From assembly GCA_039990395.1 (NCBI GenBank), contig JBDXFZ010000139.1, positions 186,001 to 250,000 of the forward strand: a stretch of DNA of 64,000 nucleotides, given 5' to 3'. The stretch comes from CALINF01 sp039990395. Its GTDB lineage: Bacteria > Pseudomonadota > Gammaproteobacteria > Pseudomonadales > Halieaceae. A program made the position numbers and the translations under genes. The notes beneath the pieces were generated by a model, which was not told the DNA's origin, searched no databases, and saw nothing but the letters and a program-made list of their open reading frames with translations. Position 1 is the stretch's first letter; each line of letters opens with the position of its first letter. Positions 17,913 to 26,828 of this stretch are shown in pieces.

Positions 17913-20330
17913 ATGAGTGAGACAGAGCAGAACTACGATTCATCCAGTATTAAGGTACTAAAAGGGCTGGATGCAGTTCGCAAACGCCCTGGAATGTATA
18001 TCGGGGACACTGATGATGGCACCGGCTTGCACCACATGGTGTTCGAGCTAGTTGATAACTCCATCGATGAAGCATTGGCTGGCCATTGTAGTGAGATCAA
18101 GGTGGTTATCCACCCGGATGAGTCGGTTAGCGTTAGTGATGATGGGCGCGGTATCCCGACTGAGATTCATGAGGAAGGTGTGTCTGCGGCGGAAGTGATT
18201 ATGACGGTACTCCACGCCGGGGGTAAGTTCGACGACAACACCTACAAGGTGTCGGGCGGCCTGCATGGCGTAGGGGTTTCGGTGGTTAATGCCCTGTCTG
18301 AAAAGCTCGTGCTCACCATTCGCCGTGAGAACAAAATGTATGAGCAGGTCTATCGTCACGGGGTGCCCGATGCGCCACTAGCCGAGATTGGTACCACAGA
18401 AACATCTGGCACCATGGTTAACTTCAAGCCGTCTGCCAATACCTTTACCAATATTGAGTTCCATTTTGATCAACTTGCTAAACGTTTGCGCGAGTTGGCT
18501 TTTCTGAATTCTGGGGTATGCATCGTTCTTTCGGATGAAAAAACCGGGAAATCGGAGACATTCAAGTATGAGGGCGGCCTGAACGCGTTTGTTGACTACC
18601 TGAATAAGAACAAAACAGTGGTGAATAAGCCGTTTCACTTCCAGGTTGATTCAGATGATGGCGTGGGTGTAGAGGTTGCGTTGCAATGGAATGACTCGTT
18701 TCAGGAGAATCTTTTTTGCTACACCAACAATATTCCGCAGCGCGATGGTGGAACTCACCTCGCCGGCTTTAGAGCAGCGCTAACACGTAACCTCAACTCC
18801 TATATTGAGCGCGAAGGCCTTGCAAAGAAGGAGAAGGTGAATACGACCGGTGACGATGCGCGAGAAGGCCTAACCGCGATCGTTTCAGTTAAAGTGCCCG
18901 ACCCCAAGTTCTCATCACAGACTAAAGATAAGCTGGTGTCTTCGGAGGTAAAAACGGCGGTAGAGCAAGCAATGAACGCCAAGTTCAATGACTATCTGCT
19001 TGAGAACCCCCAGGAGGCCAAAGCGGTAGTTGGCAAGATGCTGGATGCCGCGCGTGCGCGTGAAGCTGCCCGTAAGGCCCGCGATATGACGCGGCGCAAG
19101 GGAGCCTTGGATATCGCAGGGCTGCCCGGAAAATTGGCTGATTGTCAGGAAAAGGACCCTGCTCTTTCAGAGATCTATCTCGTTGAGGGTGACTCCGCTG
19201 GCGGATCAGCTAAGCAAGGCCGCAACCGTAAATATCAGGCGATTCTCCCACTGAAGGGCAAGATCCTGAACGTAGAGAAAGCACGCTTTGATAAAATGCT
19301 GGGTTCAGCGGAAGTAGGCACGATGGTAACAGCTCTGGGCTGTGGCATTGGTAAGGAGGAATTCAACCCCGATAAGCTGCGTTACCACAGCATTATTATT
19401 ATGACGGACGCCGATGTTGACGGCTCTCACATTAGAACACTCCTCCTCACTTTCTTCTTCCGTCAGATGCGGGAGTTGATTGAGCGAGGGCATGTATTTA
19501 TTGCCCAGCCACCTCTTTATAAGATAGCTCGCGGCAAGCAAAGTCAGTACCTCAAGGACGATGAAGCACTTACCCAGTACTTGACCCAGTCGGCCCTTGA
19601 GAATGCGTCTATATTCGTTAACCCGGATGCTCCTGCCATTTCGGGCGGAGGCCTGGAAGAATTGGTGCAAATGTACCGAGCTGTTAACGCTACGGTCGAT
19701 CGGCTGAGTAGGCTCTACGCGCCGGATGTTCTGTGGGAGATAGTCTATGGTGCATCACTCACAGTGGACGACCTGGCGGATGAATCTGCCGTGAGTGAGT
19801 TCTGTGAACAGCTAAGTGAGCGCTTACTATCAGTGGCAGCCAAGGGCAGTGCCTATTCTGTGTTTGTACGAAAAGATGCGGAGAGAAATATATTCTTCCC
19901 GGTGGTGAGGCTCATATCACACGGTGTGGAGTCTGATACCGAATACCATCACGAATTCTTCTCCTCTTCGGAGTATCGAAGCCTGATAGAGCTCGGTGAT
20001 ACGCTTAATACGCTCATCGAACCCGAGGGCTACTTTCAGCGCGGAGAGAAGGTCCTAAAGACGCAGAGTTTTGCCGAGGGTATGGAATGGCTGATGGCAG
20101 AAGCCAGAAGAGGCTACACAATCCAGCGCTATAAAGGTTTGGGCGAAATGAACCCGGATCAGCTTTGGGAAACAACGATGGACCCGGAGGTCCGTCGCAT
20201 GCTGCAGGTAACTATCGAAGATGCGATCGGTGCAGACCAGATTTTTACCACGCTAATGGGCGACCACGTCGAGCCACGCAGAGAGTTCATTGAGGAAAAT
20301 GCGCTTTCGGTGGCTAATCTGGATGTCTAG
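17913..20330 (+). CDS. gyrB: DNA gyrase subunit B
   Basis: 805 residues. GHKL ATPase motifs ELVDNSIDEALAGH, DDGRGIPTEIHEEG and GGLHGVGVSVVNALS are followed by the transducer domain and the TOPRIM motifs EGDSAGGSAKQGRNR and MTDADVDGSHIRTLLL. The insertion before the C-terminal QRYKGLGEMNPDQLWETTM is typical of gammaproteobacterial GyrB rather than ParE. It follows recF by 23 bp. The dnaA-dnaN-recF-gyrB series is complete. Confidence 0.98.
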   Translation: MSETEQNYDSSSIKVLKGLDAVRKRPGMYIGDTDDGTGLHHMVFELVDNSIDEALAGHCSEIKVVIHPDESVSVSDDGRGIPTEIHEEGVSAAEVIMTVLHAGGKFDDNTYKVSGGLHGVGVSVVNALSEKLVLTIRRENKMYEQVYRHGVPDAPLAEIGTTETSGTMVNFKPSANTFTNIEFHFDQLAKRLRELAFLNSGVCIVLSDEKTGKSETFKYEGGLNAFVDYLNKNKTVVNKPFHFQVDSDDGVGVEVALQWNDSFQENLFCYTNNIPQRDGGTHLAGFRAALTRNLNSYIEREGLAKKEKVNTTGDDAREGLTAIVSVKVPDPKFSSQTKDKLVSSEVKTAVEQAMNAKFNDYLLENPQEAKAVVGKMLDAARAREAARKARDMTRRKGALDIAGLPGKLADCQEKDPALSEIYLVEGDSAGGSAKQGRNRKYQAILPLKGKILNVEKARFDKMLGSAEVGTMVTALGCGIGKEEFNPDKLRYHSIIIMTDADVDGSHIRTLLLTFFFRQMRELIERGHVFIAQPPLYKIARGKQSQYLKDDEALTQYLTQSALENASIFVNPDAPAISGGGLEELVQMYRAVNATVDRLSRLYAPDVLWEIVYGASLTVDDLADESAVSEFCEQLSERLLSVAAKGSAYSVFVRKDAERNIFFPVVRLISHGVESDTEYHHEFFSSSEYRSLIELGDTLNTLIEPEGYFQRGEKVLKTQSFAEGMEWLMAEARRGYTIQRYKGLGEMNPDQLWETTMDPEVRRMLQVTIEDAIGADQIFTTLMGDHVEPRREFIEENALSVANLDV

Positions 20331-20407
20331 TAGCCCGGAGATTAATTTGTTCGCTGGCAAGGCGACTGTTTAGCCTGTACTGGCGAGCTATCGGGAGTTT
20401 TAACAAC

Positions 20408-21310
20408 ATGAAATACCGTTTGCTATCGCACTTTTGCGTAACTGCCAGTTTGGCGGCCCTGCTTGTGGGCTGTGGCGGCGGTGAGCCCATCCCGCCCGAA
20501 CGGTACGCGGCAACAGATCAACTGGTTAGCAAAATTAGCGAAAACCTGGCTGCCGCTTCAAACTTAACTGAAATCGTCGATATTGATCACTCCCGCCTGG
20601 CGCAGCAGGCGGGAGCATCGATGCCGCCAGCCAGAGTTATTATCTTCTCTGATACCCAATTGGAGTCGCAGCTTATCGAGCTTAACCCTCTAACCGCACT
20701 CGACCTTCCTTTAAGAGTGCTGGCATTTGAAGATACCGATGATGCTCCCAGCAAAATTATCTACAACAGCTTCGGCTATCTTGAGTCCCGCTATGAGCTT
20801 GACCGCAGTACCTCGAGCGGACTGAGAAAGAGATATGAGCAGAGTATTAGTGAGGCTGTAGATGGCCTCCCACCCACTGCGGTTGCCGCCTTTTCTAATG
20901 ATGAAATGAGCCCGGATGGAATCATCACAATAGAGAGCCCATACGGATTTAAAGAGACCATCGAGCGGGTGAATGCGGCGATCAACGCGCAGGACGATAC
21001 AGTGCACTTTGGCACGGTGGATTTTCAGGCCAACGCGCGTGATTTAGGTAGTGAAATAGCGCCAGCCTATATGATCCTGTTCGGGGCACCGGCACCCGGC
21101 GGCAAGGCTATGGCCGACGCACAGACGCTGGGTTTGGATGGTTTTTGTCAGAAGTTTCTGATCTGGGAGGACTCCTCCGGACGTATTAAATTGTCTTTCA
21201 ATGACCTTCTGGCCCTTGCGGAGCGCCAGGAAGTTCAGAAATCCTTGGCCTTGCGCGTTGTCAATTATCGGCTCAACAAAACGTTTGGCGACGCTCTTGA
21301 GAGCCAGTAG
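20408..21310 (+). CDS. Lipoprotein with two DUF302-like domains
   Basis: 300 residues. The signal peptide ends in the lipobox LVGC with the lipidated cysteine at residue 22. Two similar domains follow: residues about 45-130 (RVIIFSDTQLESQLIELNPL, then LPLRVLAFED and IIYNSFGYLESRY) and about 185-270 (YMILFGAPAPGGKAMADAQT, then FLIWEDSSGRIKLSFNDLLAL). Both match the DUF302 pattern of an ILFG-type strand, a DLPLRVLVWED-type strand and a YND-type turn. DUF302 has no settled function. The gene starts an accessory block after gyrB. Naming by pattern recognition only. Confidence 0.7.
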   Translation: MKYRLLSHFCVTASLAALLVGCGGGEPIPPERYAATDQLVSKISENLAAASNLTEIVDIDHSRLAQQAGASMPPARVIIFSDTQLESQLIELNPLTALDLPLRVLAFEDTDDAPSKIIYNSFGYLESRYELDRSTSSGLRKRYEQSISEAVDGLPPTAVAAFSNDEMSPDGIITIESPYGFKETIERVNAAINAQDDTVHFGTVDFQANARDLGSEIAPAYMILFGAPAPGGKAMADAQTLGLDGFCQKFLIWEDSSGRIKLSFNDLLALAERQEVQKSLALRVVNYRLNKTFGDALESQ

Positions 21311-21338
21311 TGCCAGACGCTAGTGAAAGGAGATACCT

Positions 21339-21713
21339 ATGAGTAAGGAAAGCATCTTCCTGCTGGTCGCGGCATTGGGCCTTACCCCTATCGCGTTGGG
21401 TTACGGTCTTGTGCCGACAACATCTTTGCCAATGCTGTATGGCGTGGAGGCTGATTCGGTCAGTCTCACTCATATTTTTCGGGCAGTTATGGGGCTGTAC
21501 TTGGCCATGGTAGTGTTTTGGGTTCTGGGCGCGACAAGGGAGGCGCTGAGATTCCCCGCGTTATGTAGTGTGGTCGTGTTTATGTCTGGTTTAGCCGGGG
21601 GCAGAGCCTTGAGTCTTTTGCTAGATGGTACACCCGCACCCATGCTGATTTTCTACCTCATTCTGGAGATCGGCTTTGCTTTATTGGCTTATAAAATGGT
21701 CAAGAGCCAGTAA
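21339..21713 (+). CDS. Small membrane protein, DUF4345-like
   Basis: 124 residues with four hydrophobic segments (about 6-25, 46-65, 73-92 and 100-119) and the loop HIFRAVMGLYLAM, as in DUF4345 proteins of unknown function. The start MSKESIFLLV is preceded by AAAGGAGATACCT, a strong ribosome site. It lies 28 bp after the DUF302 lipoprotein, so the two are probably in one transcript. Confidence 0.6.
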   Translation: MSKESIFLLVAALGLTPIALGYGLVPTTSLPMLYGVEADSVSLTHIFRAVMGLYLAMVVFWVLGATREALRFPALCSVVVFMSGLAGGRALSLLLDGTPAPMLIFYLILEIGFALLAYKMVKSQ

Positions 21714-21772
21714 CGAATTCGCTTAATGCGGGCGTCCCTTTAAACGCATCATAATTATTTTGGAGATTTAAA

Positions 21773-23557
21773 ATGATAGGTAGACCTCTTTGCTCCGGTG
21801 TCATGTCCATTGGTTTGGCGGCGCTGCTTGCAGTATTCATCCAAGGGGCTTCCGCCCAGGGAGATCAGTCGACAGAAGTATCGGCTAAGCGCCCTAATAT
21901 TGTTTTGTTAGTGGGCGATGATATGGGGCTTGGAGATATTGGTCCGTTTGGGTCTGAAATTCACACCCCCTCGCTTAATATGATGGCCAAGCAGGGCGTC
22001 CGTTTTTCAAATTTCCACGCAAGCCCGGTGTGCTCTATCACCCGGTCACAGCTACTTACCGGGAATAACAATATCGAGATTGGTTTGGCCAGCTTCGACT
22101 ACGCGGTATACCCCGAAGCAAAGGGAAAGCCCGGCTACGAGGGTTACCTGACAGAGAAAGCCGTCACCATTCAAGAGCTACTGCGCGATGCGGGATACGA
22201 CACTTATCAGACTGGCAAGTGGCACCTCGGCGGACAGCACGGTGGTCGAGGCCCGCATGACATGGGCTTCACGCATAGCTACGGCATTCTTGCGGGTGGC
22301 TCAAACCATTGGAATAGTGGCGATATGCTACCCAATATGGCGCACCCTGACTCACAGAAAGCCGCCAAGGCGGGACAGATACCGCCCATGATCGATATGC
22401 CCTACTTTGAAGATGGAAAGCCGGTAGAGCGACCCCTTGGAATTTACTCGGATGACCTCTATACGGGTAAGATGCTCAGTTATATGGAGCAGTCCCGCCG
22501 GTCGGGAACCCCCTTCTTTGCTTATCTGGCGTTCACGACCGCGCATTTACCCATCCAGGCGCCTGGTGGCTTGGCTGAGCGCTATTATGAGCAATATCGA
22601 GAGTTGGGCTGGGACGGCCTTAAAGCGCAGCGCATGCAGCAGTTGGTTGATGCCGGCATTTTGCCTCAAGACAGCAAACTGCCCGCAAACAATCCGATTA
22701 CCCGCCCCTGGGATAGCTTGAGTGAGGACGAGAAAGACCTTCAGGCAAAGATCTTCGCTACCTACGCGGGAATGATTGAGTCTCAAGACAGGCATATCGG
22801 CCGTGTAATGGACTGGCTGCGCGAAACTGGAGAGCTGGATAATACGCTAATAATTTATATGACCGACAACGGCCCGGAAGGCACTGATGCCTTTGGAGAG
22901 TTGGGCAATCCAGCGCTCAGCGGCTGGATGGAAAAACACTTTAGCCAGGATATCGCCGACGTTGGTCATGGTAATTCCAACTGGCAGATAGGCATCGAGT
23001 GGGCTAATGCTACCACTGGCTCCCTGCAGTGGTGGAAGTGGTTTATCGATGAGGGCGGAATCAGGGTTCCGTTGATAGTGGTGCCGCCAAAGTCTCATGG
23101 TGACAAATTCACGCGCCAAGGCGATGTCTCCGATACTTTCCTCTCTGTGAAAGATTTGCCGATGACCATACTTCAGTACGCCGGTGTTGAGCATCCAATG
23201 ACAAGCTATCAAGGTAGGGATATTGTTCCGCCCTCTGGTAAGAGTATGGTCAACTTTTTGGATGGCGAGGCTAAAACAGTTTACGGCCCAGAGGATTGGA
23301 CTGCATTCGAGCTTTTTGGCAATGCCTACGTGGTACGTGGTGAATACAAGGCCATAAAAGTGCGTGCAGGCATGTGGGGCGATGGAAAGTGGCACTTGTA
23401 TCATTTGCGCAACGACCCGGCGGAAAGTATGCCGCTGGAAGCACAGATGCCAGAAGAGCTGGCTGAGCTGGTGGCACTATACGAAGCTTATGCTGAGAAA
23501 TGGCAGATTCAAGATGTGAGGGAAGATTGGAATCCCCAGAAGGAGCTGGGTCACTAG
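21773..23557 (+). CDS. Exported sulfatase (arylsulfatase family)
   Basis: 594 residues with an N-terminal signal peptide ending near ASA (about residue 28). The metal-site motifs are present: NIVLLVGDDMGLGD, TGKWHLGG and YMTDNGPEG. The position that is oxidised to formylglycine is Cys in VCSITRSQLLTG; the usual motif is C-x-P-x-R, and here Pro is replaced by Ile. The enzyme should act in the periplasm on sulfate esters; the substrate cannot be told. Marine bacteria often carry such enzymes for algal polymers. It lies 59 bp after the DUF4345 gene. Confidence 0.85.
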   Translation: MIGRPLCSGVMSIGLAALLAVFIQGASAQGDQSTEVSAKRPNIVLLVGDDMGLGDIGPFGSEIHTPSLNMMAKQGVRFSNFHASPVCSITRSQLLTGNNNIEIGLASFDYAVYPEAKGKPGYEGYLTEKAVTIQELLRDAGYDTYQTGKWHLGGQHGGRGPHDMGFTHSYGILAGGSNHWNSGDMLPNMAHPDSQKAAKAGQIPPMIDMPYFEDGKPVERPLGIYSDDLYTGKMLSYMEQSRRSGTPFFAYLAFTTAHLPIQAPGGLAERYYEQYRELGWDGLKAQRMQQLVDAGILPQDSKLPANNPITRPWDSLSEDEKDLQAKIFATYAGMIESQDRHIGRVMDWLRETGELDNTLIIYMTDNGPEGTDAFGELGNPALSGWMEKHFSQDIADVGHGNSNWQIGIEWANATTGSLQWWKWFIDEGGIRVPLIVVPPKSHGDKFTRQGDVSDTFLSVKDLPMTILQYAGVEHPMTSYQGRDIVPPSGKSMVNFLDGEAKTVYGPEDWTAFELFGNAYVVRGEYKAIKVRAGMWGDGKWHLYHLRNDPAESMPLEAQMPEELAELVALYEAYAEKWQIQDVREDWNPQKELGH

Positions 23558-23587
23558 CAGCTGGCTAGATTCCCTGTAGTGTCTGCC

Positions 23588-23606
23588 GGTCTCCCTTCGG
23601 GGAGCC
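23588..23606 (+). terminator. Hairpin with TTCG loop after the sulfatase gene
   Basis: A CTCCC/GGGAG stem extended by GG/CC across a one-base bulge encloses a TTCG loop, about 30 bp after the sulfatase stop. No T-run follows, so an intrinsic terminator is only possible. It could also be an mRNA 3' stabiliser. Confidence 0.35.
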
Positions 23607-23738
23607 AGCAACTGCCCGTAGCATAAGCACGCAAAAATCGTCACAATCTGCTGTATGGATAAAAACAGGCGAAGCGCGATCGCTCACGTTGAGCGGAATG
23701 CGACATAGCTTTGAATAGCCGTATAGCAGGTGAGCTGA

Positions 23739-25055
23739 GTGACGGAAGCAGATTCGGCACGAGTTGAAGCCGACGATGTTGAAATAGTTGGCAACATTGA
23801 AGCCGCTTTGCAGGGCTATGTCACCGACAATATGGAAGGTGCCGTAGACCAGGCTGCTTTTCTGGCGGGCGTGGATATTCCCGTCGCAATCGTCGGGGCG
23901 AGCGGAACGGGCAAGATGTACGTTGCCAAGCTAATACATAAAGAGTCAGGTGGTGATCCGGGCGATCTGCTCGCTCTGGACTGCAAGGAACTGCGCGGCC
24001 GCGCTCGAGCGGCAGAAAAAATCCAGCAAGTGCTGCTTCACAGTGAAGGTAAGACTCTGGTGTTCAAGGCACCGCAGCTGTTACCAGCACAGGTGCAAAT
24101 TCGCTTAGCTAAGCAATTGGCTACGCGTATTCAGATAGACGCGAAGCCTGCCCGTTATCTTCCTCGCGCCCGCTATATCGCCCTCTTCAGCGATCCATTG
24201 GAATCTCTCGTTGCTCGCGGTGAACTAAACGAAATGTTGGCCAGTGTTTTTGCAGGGTATCCGATTCTCATACCACCGATGCATATGCGCAAACGGGCTG
24301 TTTTGCGTTGGGCTGAGAAGATTCTGGCTCAGGAAGTACAGCATCGAGAAGTGTGTGTTAAGGGCTTCACTCCAGAGGCCGAGAAAGCAATGCTGGGCCA
24401 TCATTGGCGTGGCAACATTACCGAAATTCGTGAGCGCGTCATTCACGCATTGAGTACAGGTGGGGGCGAGTGGGTACGCTCTGCTGATTTGGGGCTGACT
24501 GTCGCAGCGCAAGGGGACCCTTCCCGTACTCATGTTGATGCAGGGTATCTGGCGAGTATTGCGCAAACTGCTGAGGTCGACTCTTACCACCCCACTCTTG
24601 AAGAGGATTTTTCCTCGGCGCTGGGTGAACTGACGATTCAGCTGTTGCAGGACGAACCGCAGCCGGTAGGCCAATGGCTGGTTGATGAGATTTTGTTGGC
24701 GTCTGAACAACGGTATTCTGGCGATGTGCGTTTGATCGCCAGGTTTTTGCAAGAGAATACGCGCAATATTCGTCGCTGGCTGGTGCGCGCTCATGAGCGT
24801 AATCTCGAGCTGGACACAGAGGCCAGGTGGCTGGACTGTAGGAGGATGCTGCGTGAGAGGGTCAGTGAATCTGGCGCTCTACCCTACCCACTGCTTCAGC
24901 ACACGCATCAGGTTCTTTTGGGCATACTACTGTCTCTTCAGGATGCGCACGGCGTTGGCCGTTGCGCGTTGATGTTAGGGGTATCGAAACCCACCTACAC
25001 CAAAAAAGTAAGTGAGTATCAACTCACACTAGAAGACAACAAATCCAGGGGCTAA
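23739..25055 (+). CDS. Degenerate NtrC-like AAA+ protein with Fis-type C-terminus
   Basis: 438 residues. The central part follows the sigma54-activator fold: Walker A VGASGTGKMYVAKLIH (about residues 52-67), ILIPPMHMRKRAVLRWAEK in place of PPLRER, and MLGHHWRGNITEIRERV in place of WPGNVREL. The GAFTGA loop that touches sigma54 is absent, and the Walker B position reads TLVFKAPQLL with no acidic pair. The C-terminal GRCALMLGVSKPTYTKKVSEY resembles a Fis-type helix-turn-helix. It probably binds DNA or a partner without acting as a true sigma54 activator (inference). It heads the chemosensory region and is 2 bp from the next gene. Confidence 0.65.
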   Translation: MTEADSARVEADDVEIVGNIEAALQGYVTDNMEGAVDQAAFLAGVDIPVAIVGASGTGKMYVAKLIHKESGGDPGDLLALDCKELRGRARAAEKIQQVLLHSEGKTLVFKAPQLLPAQVQIRLAKQLATRIQIDAKPARYLPRARYIALFSDPLESLVARGELNEMLASVFAGYPILIPPMHMRKRAVLRWAEKILAQEVQHREVCVKGFTPEAEKAMLGHHWRGNITEIRERVIHALSTGGGEWVRSADLGLTVAAQGDPSRTHVDAGYLASIAQTAEVDSYHPTLEEDFSSALGELTIQLLQDEPQPVGQWLVDEILLASEQRYSGDVRLIARFLQENTRNIRRWLVRAHERNLELDTEARWLDCRRMLRERVSESGALPYPLLQHTHQVLLGILLSLQDAHGVGRCALMLGVSKPTYTKKVSEYQLTLEDNKSRG

Positions 25056-25057
25056 GG

Positions 25058-25666
25058 ATGAGTAAATCCGGAAGCAGTACGCAAGCGCCGAGTGATGAAG
25101 CACATGAAGCAAATACAATCGATGCCAGTGCTATCGAATACCAGCTATGCTCTGTTGCTGAGTTACCGACCAGTCTGGGCTTTTCTGCCAGACTCAATAT
25201 GCTTTGGGATCTCGCCGGCGTTGTACCTTCCCAGACCGAGGGGCGAATCAGTAGCATCCGAGTGATCAATCCCGAGTGGTCAGAGGCAGACCTACGGCGC
25301 TGGTTACAGCGAGACGTCTTGCCGTCGCGCTTGAATCTGCACAACATGGTGAAATTCCTGGCTAGCCAGTTGCAGGGGAACCAGAACGTACAGCGATGGG
25401 AGGCCTTCTTGATATACGGCTCGCCGATTGTTCCCTCGCCCATAGAACACATTATCTACAGAGAGGATCAGCAAAGGCGCGATATAGCATCTATGATTTT
25501 TTCTGAGATTACCGACCGCTATGAAATTCCACCTTCGAGCTATCAAGCCGATGCGGCTTTCCAGCGCTGCCTCACCATGATGCACAAGTTCAATATCTAC
25601 GAGACCCACGATTTTCAGCCAGGCCACATGGAACCCTTTAAGAGCTACATGTTCCCAAGTGACTAA
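25058..25666 (+). CDS. Protein of unknown function in chemosensory cluster
   Basis: 202 residues, soluble, no signal peptide or membrane helix. The family was not recognised. The middle contains EWSEADLRRWLQRDVLPSRL and a tail ending GHMEPFKSYMFPSD. It starts 2 bp after the NtrC-like gene (ATG follows AGGGGCTAAGG) and overlaps the CheB-like gene by 8 bp, so the three are translated as a unit. A role in the same signalling pathway is inferred from context only. Confidence 0.6.
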   Translation: MSKSGSSTQAPSDEAHEANTIDASAIEYQLCSVAELPTSLGFSARLNMLWDLAGVVPSQTEGRISSIRVINPEWSEADLRRWLQRDVLPSRLNLHNMVKFLASQLQGNQNVQRWEAFLIYGSPIVPSPIEHIIYREDQQRRDIASMIFSEITDRYEIPPSSYQADAAFQRCLTMMHKFNIYETHDFQPGHMEPFKSYMFPSD

Positions 25667-26588
25667 ACTTTCCGGTGTGACCATTGGTGTTGCGCTGTCT
25701 GGTGCTATAGCAGACATTCTCGAGGCTAAGCTTGTTGCGGCAGGCTATGATACTTGTCGGGGTCTTGGAGTTCGTAAATGCGGAAGCTTACCTATTGCCG
25801 ACGCAGAACACATCGTGGCCTGGGTTTTTGACCCTGCCGATGAAGCAGCATTCGAGGCCATACAAATATCTGGAGCCTACTTATTGCCAGCCGAAAACCC
25901 TCCTTCACCTACTGCTGCAGATCGTTGTAACGCTTGGTGCGCAATTCTTCTCGAACAGTTAGAGGCGGCTAATTTAGCGCGTCCAGACGACGAAGTTACT
26001 CCTGGGTGGTCTACCGAGTTGAGCGGCGTATGGCTGCTAGCTGGGTCAGCCGGAGCGACCACCGCCATTCAGCATTTTTTTAAAGCACTAAGATCTGTGC
26101 CTCCAGTAGGCTTCATTTACGCTCAACACTTCGACCCCAGTCAGCAACATCAACTGTATGACCTCGATCTAGACAACGCAGACTTCGAGTTGAGAGTGAT
26201 TGACACCGAAGTCTCTATGGCACCCGGACTCGTGTGCATGGTGCCTCCGAGCAACCGTGTTATAGCCGATCGGTTTGGAACGCTCAGGCGATTGACTGAA
26301 GCTTGGGGTAAAGGTCATTCACCCCACATCAACGATCTTATGATCATGCTGGCTGCATCGGGTTTGACCAATCTTGGCGTGATCGTTTTTAGCGGTATGG
26401 GCACTGATGCCAGCGAGGCACTCGATGTGTTTGATAGCGTTGGTGCACGTATTTGGACACAGTCATTGGAAACGGCCATCTGTGAAGGTATGCCACGTGC
26501 TGCATGCGCCACTGGCCTGGTGCATAGAACAGGCTCACCAGAACAACTCGCAGAAGCTCTGTCATCGTTGTACCTCCAAAGTAGCTGA
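25659..26588 (+). CDS. chpB: CheB-like methylesterase with degenerate N-terminal domain
   Basis: 309 residues. The C-terminal half is a CheB catalytic domain: Ser in LLAGSAGATTAI (about residue 130), His in IYAQHFDPS (about 156) and Asp in FSGMGTDASEAL (about 250) fit the catalytic triad. The N-terminal ~115 residues have the size of a receiver domain but lack the acidic cluster and the phospho-Asp/Lys pattern (the strand reads HIVAWVFDPAD). ChpB of Pseudomonas Pil-Chp is the nearest concept. It should demethylate the receptor encoded by the PilJ-like gene. A 203 bp gap separates it from the next gene. Confidence 0.75.
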   Translation: MTKLSGVTIGVALSGAIADILEAKLVAAGYDTCRGLGVRKCGSLPIADAEHIVAWVFDPADEAAFEAIQISGAYLLPAENPPSPTAADRCNAWCAILLEQLEAANLARPDDEVTPGWSTELSGVWLLAGSAGATTAIQHFFKALRSVPPVGFIYAQHFDPSQQHQLYDLDLDNADFELRVIDTEVSMAPGLVCMVPPSNRVIADRFGTLRRLTEAWGKGHSPHINDLMIMLAASGLTNLGVIVFSGMGTDASEALDVFDSVGARIWTQSLETAICEGMPRAACATGLVHRTGSPEQLAEALSSLYLQSS

Positions 26589-26716
26589 CAACCTCTCCTC
26601 AAAAACTACTGTCATCCGTTCGCTTCTACCTCTAACGCAAGTAGTTTTCCCCAAAAACTCCAGATAGTTCTGGCCTGATTTTCCTGAGTTTTCTCCAGGT
26701 TTTTGTTGCCGCCTGT

Positions 26717-26828
26717 TTACTGGAGTGAGATTACTGTCTGCATCGATTCTACGTCGACGTCTGTCGACTCGACTTGAGAGAGGAATACCCGATGGATCAA
26801 ACCGAAGAAACAAGTGTTACTGGAGTGA
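26717..26828 (+). repeat. 12 bp direct repeat spaced 100 bp, before and in pilG
   Basis: TTACTGGAGTGA occurs at 26717-26728 and again at 26817-26828. The first copy is in the gap before the PilG-like gene and the second is inside its codons 9-13. Chance is the simplest explanation for a 12-mer pair; the 100 bp spacing is noted only. Confidence 0.4.

Noticed and set aside
22847..23404. Minus-strand frame of 185 codons inside the sulfatase gene
   Set aside because: Antisense shadow of a well-supported gene with no recognisable family.
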